NCBI GenBank assembly: GCA_050015355.1
Contig: JBEKBO010000049.1
Location: 1 to 30,099 of the forward strand
Direction of reading: 5' to 3'
Origin: CAWBRT01 sp050015355
Lineage (GTDB): Bacteria > Acidobacteriota > Terriglobia > Terriglobales > Acidobacteriaceae
DNA: 30,099 nt
Shown here: piece by piece, positions 29,784 through 30,099 of the stretch
Layout of the letters: every line of letters starts with the position of its first letter
How positions within the stretch are numbered: position 1 is the first letter of the stretch
Notes under the pieces: model-generated
What the model saw: the letters and a program-made list of their open reading frames with translations, nothing else
Database searches by the model: none
Told to the model about the DNA's origin: nothing
Program-made: the position numbers and the translations under genes

Positions 29784-30099
29784 TCAGTGCAGATGAAAGC
29801 ACTGGTCAAGCAGAAACATCACGGCGACGCCGACGAACACGAGCAACGCCATGCGGACTCCCGGTTCGCGGTTCACCTCGGGCAGAATATCGCTGGCGGC
29901 AACATATATGGTTACTCCGGCCGAGATGGGCAGGCCAATGTTCACCGCCGCCTGGGTGATGGCCATGGTGAAGACGCCCGCCAGGGTGGCAACTCCAAGC
30001 ACCATCGACGCGCCCCAGGAACTCATGCGGCTGCGTCCACTGGCCAGCATCACCGAAGTGATGGTGAAGCCTTCCGGAATCTTGTGCAGAAAAACCGCG
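29784..30099 (-). CDS. ZIP-family divalent metal transporter (C-terminal part; 5' end outside the window)
   Basis: The frame is open to the window edge, so the gene's start is missing. The visible 104 residues begin AVFLHKIPEGFTITSVMLAS, containing the ZIP hallmark H..PEG of a metal-binding membrane helix. They continue with membrane segments around MVLGVATLAGVFTMAITQAAV, AGVTIYVAASDILPEV (where a second conserved helix has an E and D) and MALLVFVGVAVMFLLDQCF. ZIP proteins carry zinc, iron or manganese into the cytoplasm. The start of the visible piece is fixed only by the window boundary. It is convergent with the VWFA gene. Confidence 0.8.
   Translation of the reverse strand, partial: AVFLHKIPEGFTITSVMLASGRSRMSSWGASMVLGVATLAGVFTMAITQAAVNIGLPISAGVTIYVAASDILPEVNREPGVRMALLVFVGVAVMFLLDQCFHLH

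Overview
The window reads as chromosomal DNA of a GC-rich Gram-negative bacterium, most likely an Acidobacteriota (Terriglobia-type) genome. The support is a secreted VWFA-domain protein of the acidobacterial type, a SpoIVB-like S55 protein outside any sporulation context, a Lol-type lipoprotein exporter that implies an outer membrane, and many short palindromic intergenic repeats. No tRNA, rRNA, CRISPR array, transposase or phage gene was seen. Lineage is an inference from gene content.

Layout. 338-2215 (minus): tmk then holB (dTMP synthesis and clamp loader delta-prime). 2475-4756 (plus): a small zinc-ribbon protein and a secreted M61 peptidase with a PDZ domain. 5084-9636 (minus): the rpsP-khpA-rimM-trmD-rplS-rnhB translation/RNA block, followed by a PIG-L deacetylase. 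10008-11060 (plus): an exported alpha/beta hydrolase. 11061-11735: a dense repeat island. 11736-13786 (minus): purB followed by a low-GC membrane-anchored coiled-coil protein. 13935-14441 (plus): a MarR regulator, divergent from purB. Then a glutaredoxin-like protein (minus), a tartrate/D-malate dehydrogenase-type enzyme (plus), a lipoprotein-like phosphoesterase (minus), clpC (minus), and a lolD plus LolC/E permease pair (minus). 23729-28181 (minus): an exported beta-propeller protein and an S55 protein. 28312-29505 (plus): the VWFA protein. The right edge cuts a ZIP metal transporter (minus).

How the genes work together. The core is housekeeping: ribosomal proteins bS16 and bL19 with the 30S maturation factor RimM and tRNA methylase TrmD in the classical operon; nucleotide synthesis (tmk, purB); replication and genome maintenance (holB, rnhB); proteolysis (clpC); envelope biogenesis (LolCDE-type). 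Around it sits a set of exported proteins (M61 peptidase, hydrolase, phosphoesterase, propeller, S55, VWFA).

The least ordinary material is between the genes. (1) Nine palindromic repeats with TGTCAT...ATGACA ends occupy all five convergent gene junctions and a few others; two are full-length ~140 bp copies in opposite orientation. (2) A second degenerate repeat family begins right after the holB and M61 stop codons. (3) Two ~70 bp insertions, at tmk/holB and khpA/rimM, are each bracketed by a 17-18 nt direct repeat of the junction and share a related core that reads as a short peptide in both. (4) Several strong hairpins lie inside operons (lolC-lolD, trmD-rplS, rplS-rnhB), and a palindrome overlaps the predicted purB -35 box. 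(5) In the S55 protein the serine and histidine motifs are in the opposite order to SpoIVB, suggesting a circular permutation.
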